A stretch of DNA of 64,000 nucleotides, from contig NZ_BPEV01000021.1 of the NCBI RefSeq assembly GCF_019654955.1, positions 27,807 through 91,806 on the forward strand, in the 5' to 3' direction. The stretch is from Shewanella sp. KT0246 (lineage in GTDB: Bacteria; Pseudomonadota; Gammaproteobacteria; Enterobacterales; Shewanellaceae). Positions 45,833 to 55,235 of this stretch are shown piece by piece. The notes beneath the pieces were generated by a model. The model worked only from the letters and a program-made list of their open reading frames with translations, did not search any database and was not told the origin of the DNA. The position numbers and the translations under genes were made by a program. Position 1 is the stretch's first letter; the number at the start of each line of letters is the position of its first letter.

Positions 45833-47890
45833 ATGTTGAACAAAAAGCTTTTAGCAGTTGTTATTGCGGGTGCGTTAGGTATTACTGGTTGTAGCTCATC
45901 AGATGACGATGTTAAAACCATTGAAGTTGATTTGCGTATCATGGAAACCAGCGATATCCATGCCAATATCATGGATTATAATTACTATAGTGGTCAAACC
46001 GATAAAACTATTGGTTTAGCCCGCACTGCAGCATTAATTCATGAAGCACGTGCAGAAGTCAGTAATAGTGTGTTAGTCGATAATGGTGATTTACTTCAAG
46101 GCAGCCCTATGGGCGATTATATTGCTCATGAATTTAAATCGACTAACCAATTAGCCGATACTCACCCAGCTTACAAAGCAATGAATACCCTAAATTATGA
46201 AGTGGGTAACATTGGTAATCATGAGTTTAACTACGGTTTAGAATTTTTAGATCAAGCAACAGCAGAATCAAACTTTCCTTATATCAGTGCCAACGTCTAT
46301 TGTGAAGTTGATGATTGCTTCAGAGAAGTTAAAGCAGGTGAACCATTGTTTGAGCCCTTCATCATAAAAGATCAGCTTGTCGTTGATAAAAATGGTGACG
46401 AGCATACGATTCAAATTGGTTACATTGGATTCGTTCCGCCACAAATCAAAATTTGGGACAAACAAAACCTTGACGGCAAAGTCGTTGCACGCGGCATAGT
46501 TGAATCAGCAGAGCGTTACGTACCTCAAATGAAGGCCGCTGGAGCAGACGTTATTATCGCGATTCCACATTCAGGCATTGGCTCATCAGAAAACCCAAGT
46601 GACATGAATGCAGAAAACGCAACGTGGGCATTAACGACTGTTGAAGGTATTGATGCCATCATGTTTGGCCACAGTCACTCCGTTTTTCCAAGCTCCCAAT
46701 TTGCTGATGTTGAAAATGTTGATTTAGATAAAGGCACCATTAATGGTGTTGCGGCAGTCATGCCTGGCCGTTGGGGAGATAATTTAGGTGTAGTCGATTT
46801 AACGCTAACACAAGAAGATGGTGCTTGGACTGTAGTTAACAGCCAATCGGATGCTCGCCCAATTTTTATAAAAGCGACTGATACGACTGAAGAATTTGCT
46901 GTTGAGCCTGATGCAGATATTCACGCTATGGTTGAAATTGAACATAACGCCACCCTTGATTATGTGAATGCGCCAATCGGTAAATCATCTACCGACATGT
47001 ACAGCTTCCTCTCGCTTGTTCAAGATGATCCAACCGTGCAAATCGTATCAAATGCCCAAATTGATGCTGTAGCAGAAGCAGCCTCAAAGGTTGATGCACT
47101 AAAAGGCATTCCAGTTTTATCAGCGTCTGCTCCATTTAAAGCAGGCGGTCGACATAGCACTACATCTGATGCTGATAGTTATGTGCAAGTCCCTGCTGGA
47201 GACTTAACTTATAAGAATGCTGCAGATCTTTATCTTTATCCAAATACCATGGTCGCAGTTAAAGTGACAGGTGCTGAAGTTAAAGATTGGCTTGAATGCA
47301 GTGCGAATCAATTTAATCAAATTGATCCTACTTCAACTGCCGCTCAAAACTTAATTAATTGGGATACTCATAGAACATATAACTATGATGTCATTGATGG
47401 TGTAAGTTATAAAATTGACGTCACTCAGCCTAATAAATTTGACGGTGATTGCGCTGTAGCCAATGCTGATGCAAGTCGTATTGTTGATTTAAGCTATACA
47501 GACGCCGATGGCACGACATTTACAGGCGATGAACTAGCAAGCAAAGAATTTATTATTGCTTCGAATAACTACCGTGCATTTGGTGGTAAATTTGCAGGTA
47601 CGGGCGCTGAGTTTGTTGTAATGGAGCTACCAGATACTAACCGCGAAGCGTTAGCTCAATATATTTCGGAAGAGTCAGAAGCCAATGGTGAAGTAGACCC
47701 AAGTGCTGACAACAACTGGGACTTTGTGACAATCGACACGAGTACTAAACTCGATATACGTTTTGAAACTCAAGACAGTGAAACCGCTGATAAGTTTGTT
47801 GAAGACTATCAAGTGCGTCCAATGACAAAACGCACAGACTTAACTGATGAGTTTGGATTCGCCATTTATAATATTGATTTGCAAAACTAA
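45833..47890 (+). CDS. CpdB-like 2',3'-cyclic-nucleotide phosphodiesterase / 3'-nucleotidase lipoprotein (copy 2)
   Basis: The 685-residue protein is a near-duplicate of the gene before it, with the same lipoprotein signal (Cys20, GITGC), the same metal motifs (METSDIHANI, GNHEFNYG, FGHSHSVF) and the same C-terminal nucleotidase domain. The start at ATG 45833 matches copy 1; the frame opens upstream at 45758, but that part is leader. Differences are mostly charge changes: copy 2 has more Glu and Asp where copy 1 has Lys or neutral residues, and it lacks the repeated tail. It ends at a bidirectional terminator. The two may differ in substrate or regulation, which the sequence cannot tell. Confidence 0.9.
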   Translation: MLNKKLLAVVIAGALGITGCSSSDDDVKTIEVDLRIMETSDIHANIMDYNYYSGQTDKTIGLARTAALIHEARAEVSNSVLVDNGDLLQGSPMGDYIAHEFKSTNQLADTHPAYKAMNTLNYEVGNIGNHEFNYGLEFLDQATAESNFPYISANVYCEVDDCFREVKAGEPLFEPFIIKDQLVVDKNGDEHTIQIGYIGFVPPQIKIWDKQNLDGKVVARGIVESAERYVPQMKAAGADVIIAIPHSGIGSSENPSDMNAENATWALTTVEGIDAIMFGHSHSVFPSSQFADVENVDLDKGTINGVAAVMPGRWGDNLGVVDLTLTQEDGAWTVVNSQSDARPIFIKATDTTEEFAVEPDADIHAMVEIEHNATLDYVNAPIGKSSTDMYSFLSLVQDDPTVQIVSNAQIDAVAEAASKVDALKGIPVLSASAPFKAGGRHSTTSDADSYVQVPAGDLTYKNAADLYLYPNTMVAVKVTGAEVKDWLECSANQFNQIDPTSTAAQNLINWDTHRTYNYDVIDGVSYKIDVTQPNKFDGDCAVANADASRIVDLSYTDADGTTFTGDELASKEFIIASNNYRAFGGKFAGTGAEFVVMELPDTNREALAQYISEESEANGEVDPSADNNWDFVTIDTSTKLDIRFETQDSETADKFVEDYQVRPMTKRTDLTDEFGFAIYNIDLQN

Positions 47891-47929
47891 TACTAAACGC
47901 TTGATTCATTTAGTATTGGAGTAAATATT

Positions 47930-47955
47930 AAAAGGCGCTAATAAGCGCCTTTTTT
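47930..47955. terminator. Bidirectional terminator between CpdB copy 2 and the P-loop kinase
   Basis: AAAAGGCGCT (47930-47939) and AGCGCCTTTT (47944-47953) form a 10-bp stem with a 4-base loop and T runs in both reading directions. Confidence 0.88.
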
Positions 47956-47972
47956 ATTGCCATCTAGCTTAG

Positions 47973-48431
47973 CTAGTCATCTAGCTCAAATAATTTTGCC
48001 ATTCGTTTAATTTGACTTAATGGGACTTGATGGCTGTTTCTTTCAACGCACAACTCTTGGTGCTTATAATCTTTAGGCTCGCCAATGAGCACAACTCGAA
48101 CTTGATAACCTAATGACTTAGCTGCAGCCTCATAAGCCATATATTCCCATTTTGCTACGTTGGTATTATCACAAATGACTAATGGTTCATTATTAGCCAT
48201 TGCATTGATAAATGCGGTTAAATTAGCTTGATGGTACTGACTAAGCATCTTGGAATTAAATTGGTACTTACCCTGTTTTTCGAAATAACTGTCAGTGGAA
48301 AAATAACCATGTTGTTTTACATGCAACGCTTGCTCAATACCGAGCTGCTTAAGGTAATTATTCACCCAAAAAGATTTCCCGCTGCCAGGTAACCCTCGCA
48401 TAATGATGGCAAGTTTAGCTTGCAGCTTCAT
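47973..48431 (-). CDS. P-loop kinase-like ATPase (polynucleotide-kinase-like)
   Basis: The 152-residue protein has a clear Walker A near its start (IIMRGLPGSGKSFW) and a short Walker B-type strand, VICDNTN, with an Arg-containing lid (CVERNSHQVPLSQIKRM). This pattern is seen in small AAA/zeta-toxin-like and T4 polynucleotide-kinase-like proteins, including the kinase part of NEDD4-binding protein 2. The substrate is not known. It is downstream of cobB on the same strand, 61 bases away, and may share its transcript. Confidence 0.8.
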   Translation of the reverse strand: MKLQAKLAIIMRGLPGSGKSFWVNNYLKQLGIEQALHVKQHGYFSTDSYFEKQGKYQFNSKMLSQYHQANLTAFINAMANNEPLVICDNTNVAKWEYMAYEAAAKSLGYQVRVVLIGEPKDYKHQELCVERNSHQVPLSQIKRMAKLFELDD

Positions 48432-48492
48432 AATCTCTCTCTATTTTTACTAAGAAATACCACAACTTCAAGATTATCTATCTTGAATAACA

Positions 48493-49251
48493 TTATGCGG
48501 AAATAGCATTCGTTAGTTGCTCAGTAAACGTCTGATTACCCACAGTTTCACCAGATAAAATCGACTCAACTAATTGAGGAACAATATCTCCTGCTTTACC
48601 TGTGAAATGATATTGAAATTGACTGTGTCTGTCTGCTTCAACCAAGTTTACTTCAACAGTCTGTGCCCCATGGTGATTAGCACTATCTACAAAACCTGCA
48701 GCAGGATAAACAGTACCAGAAGTACCAATTGCGATAAATAAGTCGCAGTTATCCAGTGCATCATGAATTCTATCCATGCCAAAAGGCATTTCACCAAACC
48801 AAACAATATGTGGACGTAATCGTTTAGCAGGGATACAACAAGTACAGCAATTGTCTTCACTAAACGGTTCACGTAAAACGAAGGTTTGTAATGATTGTGG
48901 GCAACGACCTTTCGACAACTCGCCATGCATATGTAACAAACGCTTTGAACCCGCACGTTCGTGTAAATCATCGACATTTTGAGTAATAACTAATAACTTA
49001 CCAGGAAACTCAGCTTCTAGTTTCGCTAATGCTTCATGGGCTGCATTGGGTTGCACCTCACCACTATGGAGGTTTTCCCAGCGACTATTATAAAATCTTT
49101 CAACTAAATCAACATCCCGAGCATAACCTTCAGGCGTAGCCACATCTTCGATATGATGCTGTTCCCATAACCCATCTTGATCGCGAAAGGTCTTAATCCC
49201 AGACTCAGCTGAAATACCTGCGCCGGTTAAGACAACAATCTGCTGATACAT
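48493..49251 (-). CDS. cobB: NAD-dependent protein deacylase, sirtuin family
   Basis: The enzyme removes acyl groups from lysine using NAD. The 252-residue protein is of the CobB/Sir2 type, with GAGISAESGIKTFRD (NAD site), VITQNVDDLHERAG, and the catalytic His in LLHMHGELSKGRC. Zinc cysteines lie in GRCPQ and NCCTCC, then WFGEMPFG, and AIGTSGTVYPAAGF. Removing acetyl groups from metabolic enzymes such as acetyl-CoA synthetase is the known role in E. coli. The gene is followed by the P-loop kinase gene. Confidence 0.94.
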   Translation of the reverse strand: MYQQIVVLTGAGISAESGIKTFRDQDGLWEQHHIEDVATPEGYARDVDLVERFYNSRWENLHSGEVQPNAAHEALAKLEAEFPGKLLVITQNVDDLHERAGSKRLLHMHGELSKGRCPQSLQTFVLREPFSEDNCCTCCIPAKRLRPHIVWFGEMPFGMDRIHDALDNCDLFIAIGTSGTVYPAAGFVDSANHHGAQTVEVNLVEADRHSQFQYHFTGKAGDIVPQLVESILSGETVGNQTFTEQLTNAISA

Positions 49252-49594
49252 ACTGATTTCCTTATTTTTATTATATTAAGCCAGTTGTCGATACCATAAC
49301 ATCTAGCCCCTATCTTCGTCTTTATCTTCGAGACTAACCCTAAAACCCAACAAGTCACCTCTATAAGCTTAATAGTGATATAAATAGCTAATACTCTCAA
49401 TAATCCCTTAGTATAAGTAAGACTATTGTCCATTTATTAACTTAACAGATTGTTTTATTGAGATGATGAAAGAAAATTCACTGTTAAATGCCGATAAACC
49501 TCGATGAAAGGTTCCAGTTTGGTATTACACCACATATAATGATCTTAACTATCCACGGACGAACCTTTAAGGTTCTGCAATCAAGAGATTAGCG
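49252..49594. other. Divergent region between cobB and fur
   Basis: About 340 bases without a gene; it holds the fur promoter at 49512-49540 and presumably that of cobB. The fur leader contains a palindrome GAACC-TTTAA-GGTTC (49561-49575). Confidence 0.5.
49512..49540 (+). promoter_or_regulatory. Probable sigma-70 promoter of fur
   Basis: TTCCAG (49512-49517), 17-base spacer, then a perfect TATAAT (49535-49540). Transcription would start near 49547, 48 bases ahead of the ATG. The -35 box is poor. Confidence 0.55.
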
Positions 49595-50026
49595 ATGACA
49601 GATGGAAATCAAGCACTCAAAAAAGCGGGATTAAAAATTACCCTCCCACGAGTCAAAATTCTAGAATTGATGCAAGCCCCTGAAAACCAACATATCAGTG
49701 CTGAAGATTTATACAAAAAATTACTCGATATTGGGGAAGAAATCGGCTTGGCAACTGTCTACCGTGTATTAAACCAATTTGACGATGCTGGTATTCTAAA
49801 CCGTCACCACTTTGAAAGTGGTAAGGCCGTTTTTGAAATGTCGACTCAAAAGCATCATGATCACTTAGTTTGCTTAACCTGTGACAAGGTTATTGAATTC
49901 TCTGATGAAGTAATTGAGCGCCGTCAAGATGAAATCGCTATGCGTCATAATATTAAGCTGACTCATCACAGTTTATATCTATATGGTCACTGCACTAATG
50001 ATGAGTGTGATCACGCAGACGAATAG
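49595..50026 (+). CDS. fur: Ferric uptake regulator
   Basis: The iron-responsive repressor has 143 residues. The DNA-binding domain occupies about 1-80 (LKKAGLKITLPRVKILELMQ, GLATVYRVLNQFDDAGIL). The metal sites are visible in the second domain: FEMSTQKHHDHLVCLTCDKVIEF (His and two Cys) and later HCTNDECDHADE with a second Cys pair. It represses iron uptake genes when Fe(II) is bound. The gene is alone and ends at a terminator; it is near the TCA genes, as in other Shewanella. Confidence 0.97.
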   Translation: MTDGNQALKKAGLKITLPRVKILELMQAPENQHISAEDLYKKLLDIGEEIGLATVYRVLNQFDDAGILNRHHFESGKAVFEMSTQKHHDHLVCLTCDKVIEFSDEVIERRQDEIAMRHNIKLTHHSLYLYGHCTNDECDHADE

Positions 50027-50060
50027 CTTTATTGTTTTAGTTAATTAACTTTAACAAATA

Positions 50061-50088
50061 AAAAGCCAGCATTTAGCTGGCTTTTTAT
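50061..50088 (+). terminator. Terminator of fur
   Basis: AAAAGCCAGC (50061-50070) and GCTGGCTTTT (50076-50085) with loop ATTTA, followed by a T run. It may also end the minus-strand outer-membrane gene on the other side. Confidence 0.87.
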
Positions 50089-50106
50089 TATAATTAAATG
50101 AGTAGC

Positions 50107-50970
50107 TTAAAAACGGCCATTCACGCCGATACTATAAGAGAAACCATCAATATCAGAATCCAGTTCTTTAGCTGCGCTAAAGACTGCTGCGATAGTGTCT
50201 GTTATTGGTAAATAGTAATCCGAGCTTAACAACCAACTGTCGTTGCCACTCTAATCAAAATCATAAAAGTAGCTAGCTCCAACAGACCAAGAGTTTGTGA
50301 TATACCAATCTGCGTCAACCATAGCAGTAGAGTGATTATCACTATAAGAACCAGCTGAGGTGAATTCTGGCATGTCAAAAATACTATCAACAGTATAATC
50401 ACTATAAGTATATCTACCGCTCAAAAATAGTCCTTCAGTCCAATCAAATTGAATGTAGGTATCTGCACCTAAGGTAATGTTATCTTGTTCAGTATCAGAC
50501 TTTCTAAACCCACCTGAGTCACTGATTTCATAGCCACCTGAACTACGAACATACTCTAGATAAAAAGAACTTGATGAGTTGAAGTAATACCCTAATGCAG
50601 CCCCATATATGTCACTGTCAAAACCAGTATCCGCTTCAAAATTAGCGTATTGCGCTTTTATAAACCACTTTGAATCAAATACATATTCTCCAGAAATATC
50701 ATATTGGTCGAAATCATTACCGATACCTGAATAATGGCCGCCGATATTAGATGTTTGACCAAGGTAGTCCGCTAAAAGATATGGTTTATTGGCATCGCTA
50801 ATTGGCGAAAAATGGTAACGGTAATCAACTTTGAATGTACCGTCAGAACTGCTTTCAGTTTGATCATAATAGGTAACATTACCATCATGTTGGTATTCAT
50901 CTGCCATCACTGATGTAGATAACGAAGAAAATACGGTAAGAGTGGCTAAATATAAACCTTTTTGAATCAT
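50107..50970 (-). pseudogene. Putative outer-membrane porin gene interrupted by an amber codon
   Basis: From ATG 50970 (AAGGA upstream) the frame has a signal peptide (to about residue 22, STSVMADEY) and beta-strand-like sequence. A TAG at codon 240 (50253-50251) interrupts it, yet the same frame then stays open for 47 more codons, ending ...SYSIGVNGRF and TAA at 50107. A C-terminal Phe is the usual end of an outer-membrane barrel, so the TAG looks like a single recent nonsense change in a 287-codon gene. Without read-through the product lacks its last strands and would not assemble. Similar Shewanella/Vibrio proteins are annotated as putative porins. No frameshift is seen. Confidence 0.75.
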
Positions 50971-51180
50971 GTTTGTTCCTTGTTTAAATAACAAGAAAGA
51001 GCCATAGAAGATAATATCCATATCTTTATTCCTACATCGCAATGTTGCGATCGACTCTTTCCTTAGAGATTTTGGGGATTTTGCTTCTAAGGCAAAGATA
51101 GAAAAACAATATCTATCTTTGCTTAGAAGATTCTAAACTAACGAAATGTAAATAAAATTGCAATCAGATAGGTTGATGAT

Positions 51181-51711
51181 TTATAGCATTCTTTGATACA
51201 CATTCACCTTATGGCCTTTGTATTCGTTTTGTTCATACAACGACATACCATTGTTTGCTGCTACTTTTTCTGAGCCTACATTGCCATGTAAAATGAGGGC
51301 GATAACTTCTTCTATATCGAACATCGGTTTCAAAGTTTCCATCACAGCTTTGGCAGCTTCAGTACCTATCCCTTTGCCCCAATACTCAGGAAGATAACGA
51401 TAACCCAGTTCCACTTTGTCGTATTCGGGAATGTATTTAGGCCCACAAAAACCTATCACTTTTTTGTCAGCTTTATGATACACCGCCCAGCGTCCAAAAC
51501 CTTTATCGTTATAATCCGCTTGTATCACCTCTTTAAAAACGTGTTCAGCCTCTAATAGACTTTTTAACGGCGATTGTGGAATGTAAGTCAGCACATCAGG
51601 ATTACTATTCATTAATAAAATAGCTTCTATATCGTGTTGATTAAATGGACGAATGAGTAGACGTTGTGTTTCTGCAATTACAGCGGGGATCACAGGGGTT
51701 ATATGAGACAC
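51181..51711 (-). CDS. GNAT-family N-acetyltransferase (RimJ/RimL-like)
   Basis: The 176-residue protein starts at GTG 51711, backed by an AAGGATAATC site. It has the N-terminal RLLIRPFNQHDIEAILLMNSNPDVL strand-helix unit and the acetyl-CoA loop VELGYRYLPEYWGKGIGTEAAKAV, as in RimJ/RimL acetyltransferases. Members acetylate ribosomal proteins, amino acids or small amines; the substrate is unknown. It is monocistronic, between the outer-membrane pseudogene and the suc operon. Confidence 0.88.
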   Translation of the reverse strand: MSHITPVIPAVIAETQRLLIRPFNQHDIEAILLMNSNPDVLTYIPQSPLKSLLEAEHVFKEVIQADYNDKGFGRWAVYHKADKKVIGFCGPKYIPEYDKVELGYRYLPEYWGKGIGTEAAKAVMETLKPMFDIEEVIALILHGNVGSEKVAANNGMSLYEQNEYKGHKVNVYQRML

Positions 51712-51861
51712 GATTATCCTTAACCTTTATTATTCTGAATTGTTGTGGGCTAACTACATGTTTAACTTTAGCAAAATAACCTTATCAAGATTTGACGATT
51801 TATCAATAACCACATAATAAAATGAATAATATTTCATCATCAACCATTTATTGACCAACAA

Positions 51862-51883
51862 AAAAGGCGCCGAAGCGCCTTTT
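51862..51883 (-). terminator. Terminator of the sdh-suc operon
   Basis: AAAAGGCGC (51862-51870) and GCGCCTTTT (51875-51883). Read on the minus strand the loop is TTCG, and a T run follows, right after the sucD stop. Confidence 0.88.
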
Positions 51884-51900
51884 GTAACACTTGCTAGTAT

Positions 51901-52773
51901 TTACCAGCCAGTTTTTGTACGTAGTGCTTTACCGATATCAGCTAAAGAACGAACTGTGCTTACGCCAGCCGCTTCTAATGCTGCGAATTTATCTTCAGCA
52001 GTACCTTTACCACCAGCGATAATTGCGCCAGCATGACCCATACGCTTACCTTCTGGTGCAGTTACACCAGCAATGTAAGAAACAACAGGTTTAGTAACGT
52101 TAGCTTTGATGTATTCAGCTGCTTCTTCTTCAGCAGTACCACCAATTTCACCAATCATTACGATTGCTTCAGTTTGTGGATCGTTTTGGAACATTTCCAA
52201 TACGTCGATGAAGTTAGTACCAGGAATTGGGTCACCACCAATACCAACACAAGTTGATTGGCCGAAACCTTCATCGGTTGTTTGCTTAACAGCTTCGTAT
52301 GTTAGGGTACCAGAGCGTGAAACAATACCGACTTTACCAGGCTTATGGATGTGACCAGGCATGATACCAATCTTACACTCACCAGGAGTGATAACACCTG
52401 GACAGTTAGGACCGATCATACGAACGCCAGTTTCTTCAAGCTTAACTTTAACTTGAAGCATGTCTAACGTAGGGATACCTTCAGTGATACAAACGATTAG
52501 CTCAATGCCACCGTCAATCGCTTCGAAGATAGCATCTTTACAGAAAGGAGCTGGTACATAGATAACAGAAGCAGTAGCACCTGTTTCAGCAACAGCATCT
52601 TTAACTGTGTTAAAGACTGGAAGATCTAAATGAACTTGACCGCCTTTACCAGGAGATACACCACCAACCATTTTAGTACCGTAAGCAATTGCTTGCTCAG
52701 AATGGAAAGTACCTTGGCCGCCAGTGAAACCTTGACAGATAACTTTAGTATCTTTGTTAATTAATACAGACAT
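51901..52773 (-). CDS. sucD: Succinate--CoA ligase (ADP-forming), alpha subunit
   Basis: The alpha subunit of succinyl-CoA synthetase, which makes succinate and ATP from succinyl-CoA. The 290-residue protein has the CoA-binding fold (residues 1-130, [25 protein letters not shown]) and the phosphorylated-histidine loop [17 protein letters not shown], expressed here as [20 protein letters not shown], with the active-site His. Its ATG overlaps the sucC stop by one base. It is the last gene of the sdhCDAB-sucABCD operon. Confidence 0.97.
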   Translation of the reverse strand: MSVLINKDTKVICQGFTGGQGTFHSEQAIAYGTKMVGGVSPGKGGQVHLDLPVFNTVKDAVAETGATASVIYVPAPFCKDAIFEAIDGGIELIVCITEGIPTLDMLQVKVKLEETGVRMIGPNCPGVITPGECKIGIMPGHIHKPGKVGIVSRSGTLTYEAVKQTTDEGFGQSTCVGIGGDPIPGTNFIDVLEMFQNDPQTEAIVMIGEIGGTAEEEAAEYIKANVTKPVVSYIAGVTAPEGKRMGHAGAIIAGGKGTAEDKFAALEAAGVSTVRSLADIGKALRTKTGW

Positions 52774-53939
52774 TATTTGTCCTCCGCAGCTTTAACAACT
52801 TGCTCAGCTGCGTCAGTTAGACTTGTAGCTGCAATGATATCAAGATCTGAGTTAGCTAGAACTTCACGACCTAATTCAGCGTTAGTACCTTCAAGACGAA
52901 CAACAACAGGCACTTGAACACCGACTTCTTTAACTGCACCGATAATACCTTCAGCAATCATGTCACAACGTACGATGCCACCGAAAATGTTAACCAATAC
53001 TGCTTTAACATTTGAATCAGAAAGAATGATTTTAAATGCTTCAGCAACACGTTCTTTAGTTGCTCCGCCGCCAACGTCTAAGAAGTTAGCTGGCTTGCCG
53101 CCGTGTAGGTTTACGATGTCCATAGTACCCATCGCTAGGCCTGCACCGTTAACCATACAACCAACGTTTCCGTCTAGTGCAACGTAGTTAAGTTCGAACT
53201 TAGCTGCGTGCGCTTCACGTGCATCATCTTGTGATGGATCATGCATTTCACGGATTTTTGGTTGACGGAATAAAGCATTACCATCGATACCAATTTTGCC
53301 ATCAAGACAGTGAATATTGCCTTCGTCAGTGATAACAAGTGGATTGATTTCAAGTAAAGCGAAATCATGGTCTTCAAACATTTTTGCTAAGCCCATGAAC
53401 ACTTTAGTGAACTGCTTCATTTGAGTTGGGTTTAAACCTAACTTGAAGCCAAGATCACGTGCTTGGTATGGCTGAGGACCCGCTAATGGATCGATGATTG
53501 CTTTGTGAATTAACTCAGGAGTTTCTTCAGCAACAGTTTCAATCTCAACGCCACCTTCAGTTGAAGCCATGAATACAACACGACGTGTTGCACGGTCAAC
53601 AACTGCACCAAGGTATAATTCGTTTGCGATATCAGTACAGCTTTCAACTAAGATTTTAGCAACCGGCTGACCTTTCTCGTCAGTTTGATAAGTGACTAAG
53701 TTCTTACCTAACCAGTTTTCAGCAAATGCTCTGATTTCTTCTTTATCGCCGGTAACTTTAACGCCACCAGCTTTACCACGGCCGCCTGCGTGTACTTGAC
53801 ACTTAACAACCCACATATTACCGCCAATGTGACCAGCAGCTTCTACCGCTTCTTGGGCTGTATCGCAAGCGAAGCCTTCTGAAACTGGTAAACCATATTC
53901 GGCAAATAAGGATTTTGCCTGATACTCATGCAAATTCAT
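52773..53939 (-). CDS. sucC: Succinate--CoA ligase (ADP-forming), beta subunit
   Basis: The 388-residue beta subunit begins with [19 protein letters not shown] and an ATP-grasp domain (with [16 protein letters not shown]), and ends with the CoA-ligase domain, including [13 protein letters not shown] and [10 protein letters not shown]. It shares the active site with sucD, whose start overlaps its stop. It lies 78 bases after sucB. Confidence 0.97.
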   Translation of the reverse strand: MNLHEYQAKSLFAEYGLPVSEGFACDTAQEAVEAAGHIGGNMWVVKCQVHAGGRGKAGGVKVTGDKEEIRAFAENWLGKNLVTYQTDEKGQPVAKILVESCTDIANELYLGAVVDRATRRVVFMASTEGGVEIETVAEETPELIHKAIIDPLAGPQPYQARDLGFKLGLNPTQMKQFTKVFMGLAKMFEDHDFALLEINPLVITDEGNIHCLDGKIGIDGNALFRQPKIREMHDPSQDDAREAHAAKFELNYVALDGNVGCMVNGAGLAMGTMDIVNLHGGKPANFLDVGGGATKERVAEAFKIILSDSNVKAVLVNIFGGIVRCDMIAEGIIGAVKEVGVQVPVVVRLEGTNAELGREVLANSDLDIIAATSLTDAAEQVVKAAEDK

Positions 53940-54017
53940 GATGATCTATCCATATACTTCTTAAAAAATCCTACTGGCTCGTTTGAGCCAGCTACGAGGG
54001 TACTGTCTAGTTGACTC

Positions 54018-55208
54018 TTATAGGTCAAGCAATAGACGTGTTGGGTCTTCAAGGAAGTCTTTAATAGCAACCAAGAATCCAACTGACTCACGGCCATCAA
54101 CAATACGATGGTCGTAAGATAATGCTAGGTACATCATAGGTTGAATAACAACCTCACCGTTCACTGCCATTGGGCGATCTTTAATAGCATGCATGCCTAA
54201 GATTGCGCTTTGAGGAAGGTTTAAAATTGGGGTCGACATCAATGAACCGAAAACACCGCCATTAGTCACTGTGAAGTTACCGCCAGTCATATCATCAACA
54301 GATAATTTACCGTCACGGCCTTTAAGCGCTAATTCGCGAACATTTTTTTCGATTTCAGCAAGGCTCATAGTATCTGTGTCACGTAATACTGGCGTTACCA
54401 AACCTCGTGGAGTTGATACTGCAATGCTCACATCAAAGTAGTTGTGATAAACAATTTCATCGCCATCAATTGAAGCGTTAACTTCTGGGAAACGCTTAAG
54501 CGCTTCAGTTACAGCTTTAACGTAGAAAGACATGAAGCCTAAACGGATTCCGTGGCGCTTTTCAAAGATTTCTTGATACTGCTTACGAATATCCATAATT
54601 GGCTGCATGTTAACTTCGTTAAACGTCGTTAGCATTGCAGTCGAGTTTTTAGCTTCAAGTAAACGATTAGCAATTGTTTTGCGTAAACGTGTCATAGGAA
54701 CACGTTTTTGGCTGCGACCTTCAAGCGGTGCAACTGGTGCAGGTGCTGCAGCAGGTTTGGCAGCAGGCGCTGACTTAACAAATGCTTCAACGTCTTCTTT
54801 AGTGATACGTCCACCAACACCTGTGCCTTTAATGGCTGCTGCATCAAGGTTGTGCTCAGCAATTAAACGACGAACCGATGGGCTTAACGCGTCATTTGAC
54901 TCATCAGATTCAGCAGCGACTGGACTAGCAGCTTCTGCTTCAGCTTTAGTGACTTCTTGGCCTGAAACAGCACCAGCAACAAAGTTAGCAATAACTTGTT
55001 CGCCAAGAACGGTTTCACCGTCTGGGAATAGTATTTCACTTAGAGATCCATCTTCTGGCGCAACAACTTCTAGAACCACTTTATCAGTTTCAATATCAAC
55101 TAGATTTTGGTCACGAGAAACCTGTTCTCCAGGTTGCACATGCCATGTCGCGATAGTCGCATCAGCAACTGATTCTGGCAAAACGGGTACCTTAATTTCG
55201 ATACTCAT
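54018..55208 (-). CDS. sucB: 2-oxoglutarate dehydrogenase E2 (dihydrolipoyllysine succinyltransferase)
   Basis: The E2 core of the 2-oxoglutarate dehydrogenase complex has 396 residues. It has one N-terminal lipoyl domain (Lys in [12 protein letters not shown], near residue 43), an Ala/Pro/Glu-rich linker, a peripheral-subunit-binding domain (about 107-143, [13 protein letters not shown]), a second linker, and the catalytic domain with the active-site motif [12 protein letters not shown]. It transfers the succinyl group to CoA. It follows sucA by 27 bases. The E3 subunit gene (lpdA) is not in the window. Confidence 0.96.
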   Translation of the reverse strand: MSIEIKVPVLPESVADATIATWHVQPGEQVSRDQNLVDIETDKVVLEVVAPEDGSLSEILFPDGETVLGEQVIANFVAGAVSGQEVTKAEAEAASPVAAESDESNDALSPSVRRLIAEHNLDAAAIKGTGVGGRITKEDVEAFVKSAPAAKPAAAPAPVAPLEGRSQKRVPMTRLRKTIANRLLEAKNSTAMLTTFNEVNMQPIMDIRKQYQEIFEKRHGIRLGFMSFYVKAVTEALKRFPEVNASIDGDEIVYHNYFDVSIAVSTPRGLVTPVLRDTDTMSLAEIEKNVRELALKGRDGKLSVDDMTGGNFTVTNGGVFGSLMSTPILNLPQSAILGMHAIKDRPMAVNGEVVIQPMMYLALSYDHRIVDGRESVGFLVAIKDFLEDPTRLLLDL

Positions 55209-55235
55209 GGAAAGCTTTCCTTTTTATAAATTTTA

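Noticed and set aside
50251..51042. Outer-membrane gene taken as a complete 263-residue protein
   Set aside because: The start at 51042 lacks a ribosome binding site, the signal peptide starts at 50970, and the frame continues past the TAG to a normal barrel end.
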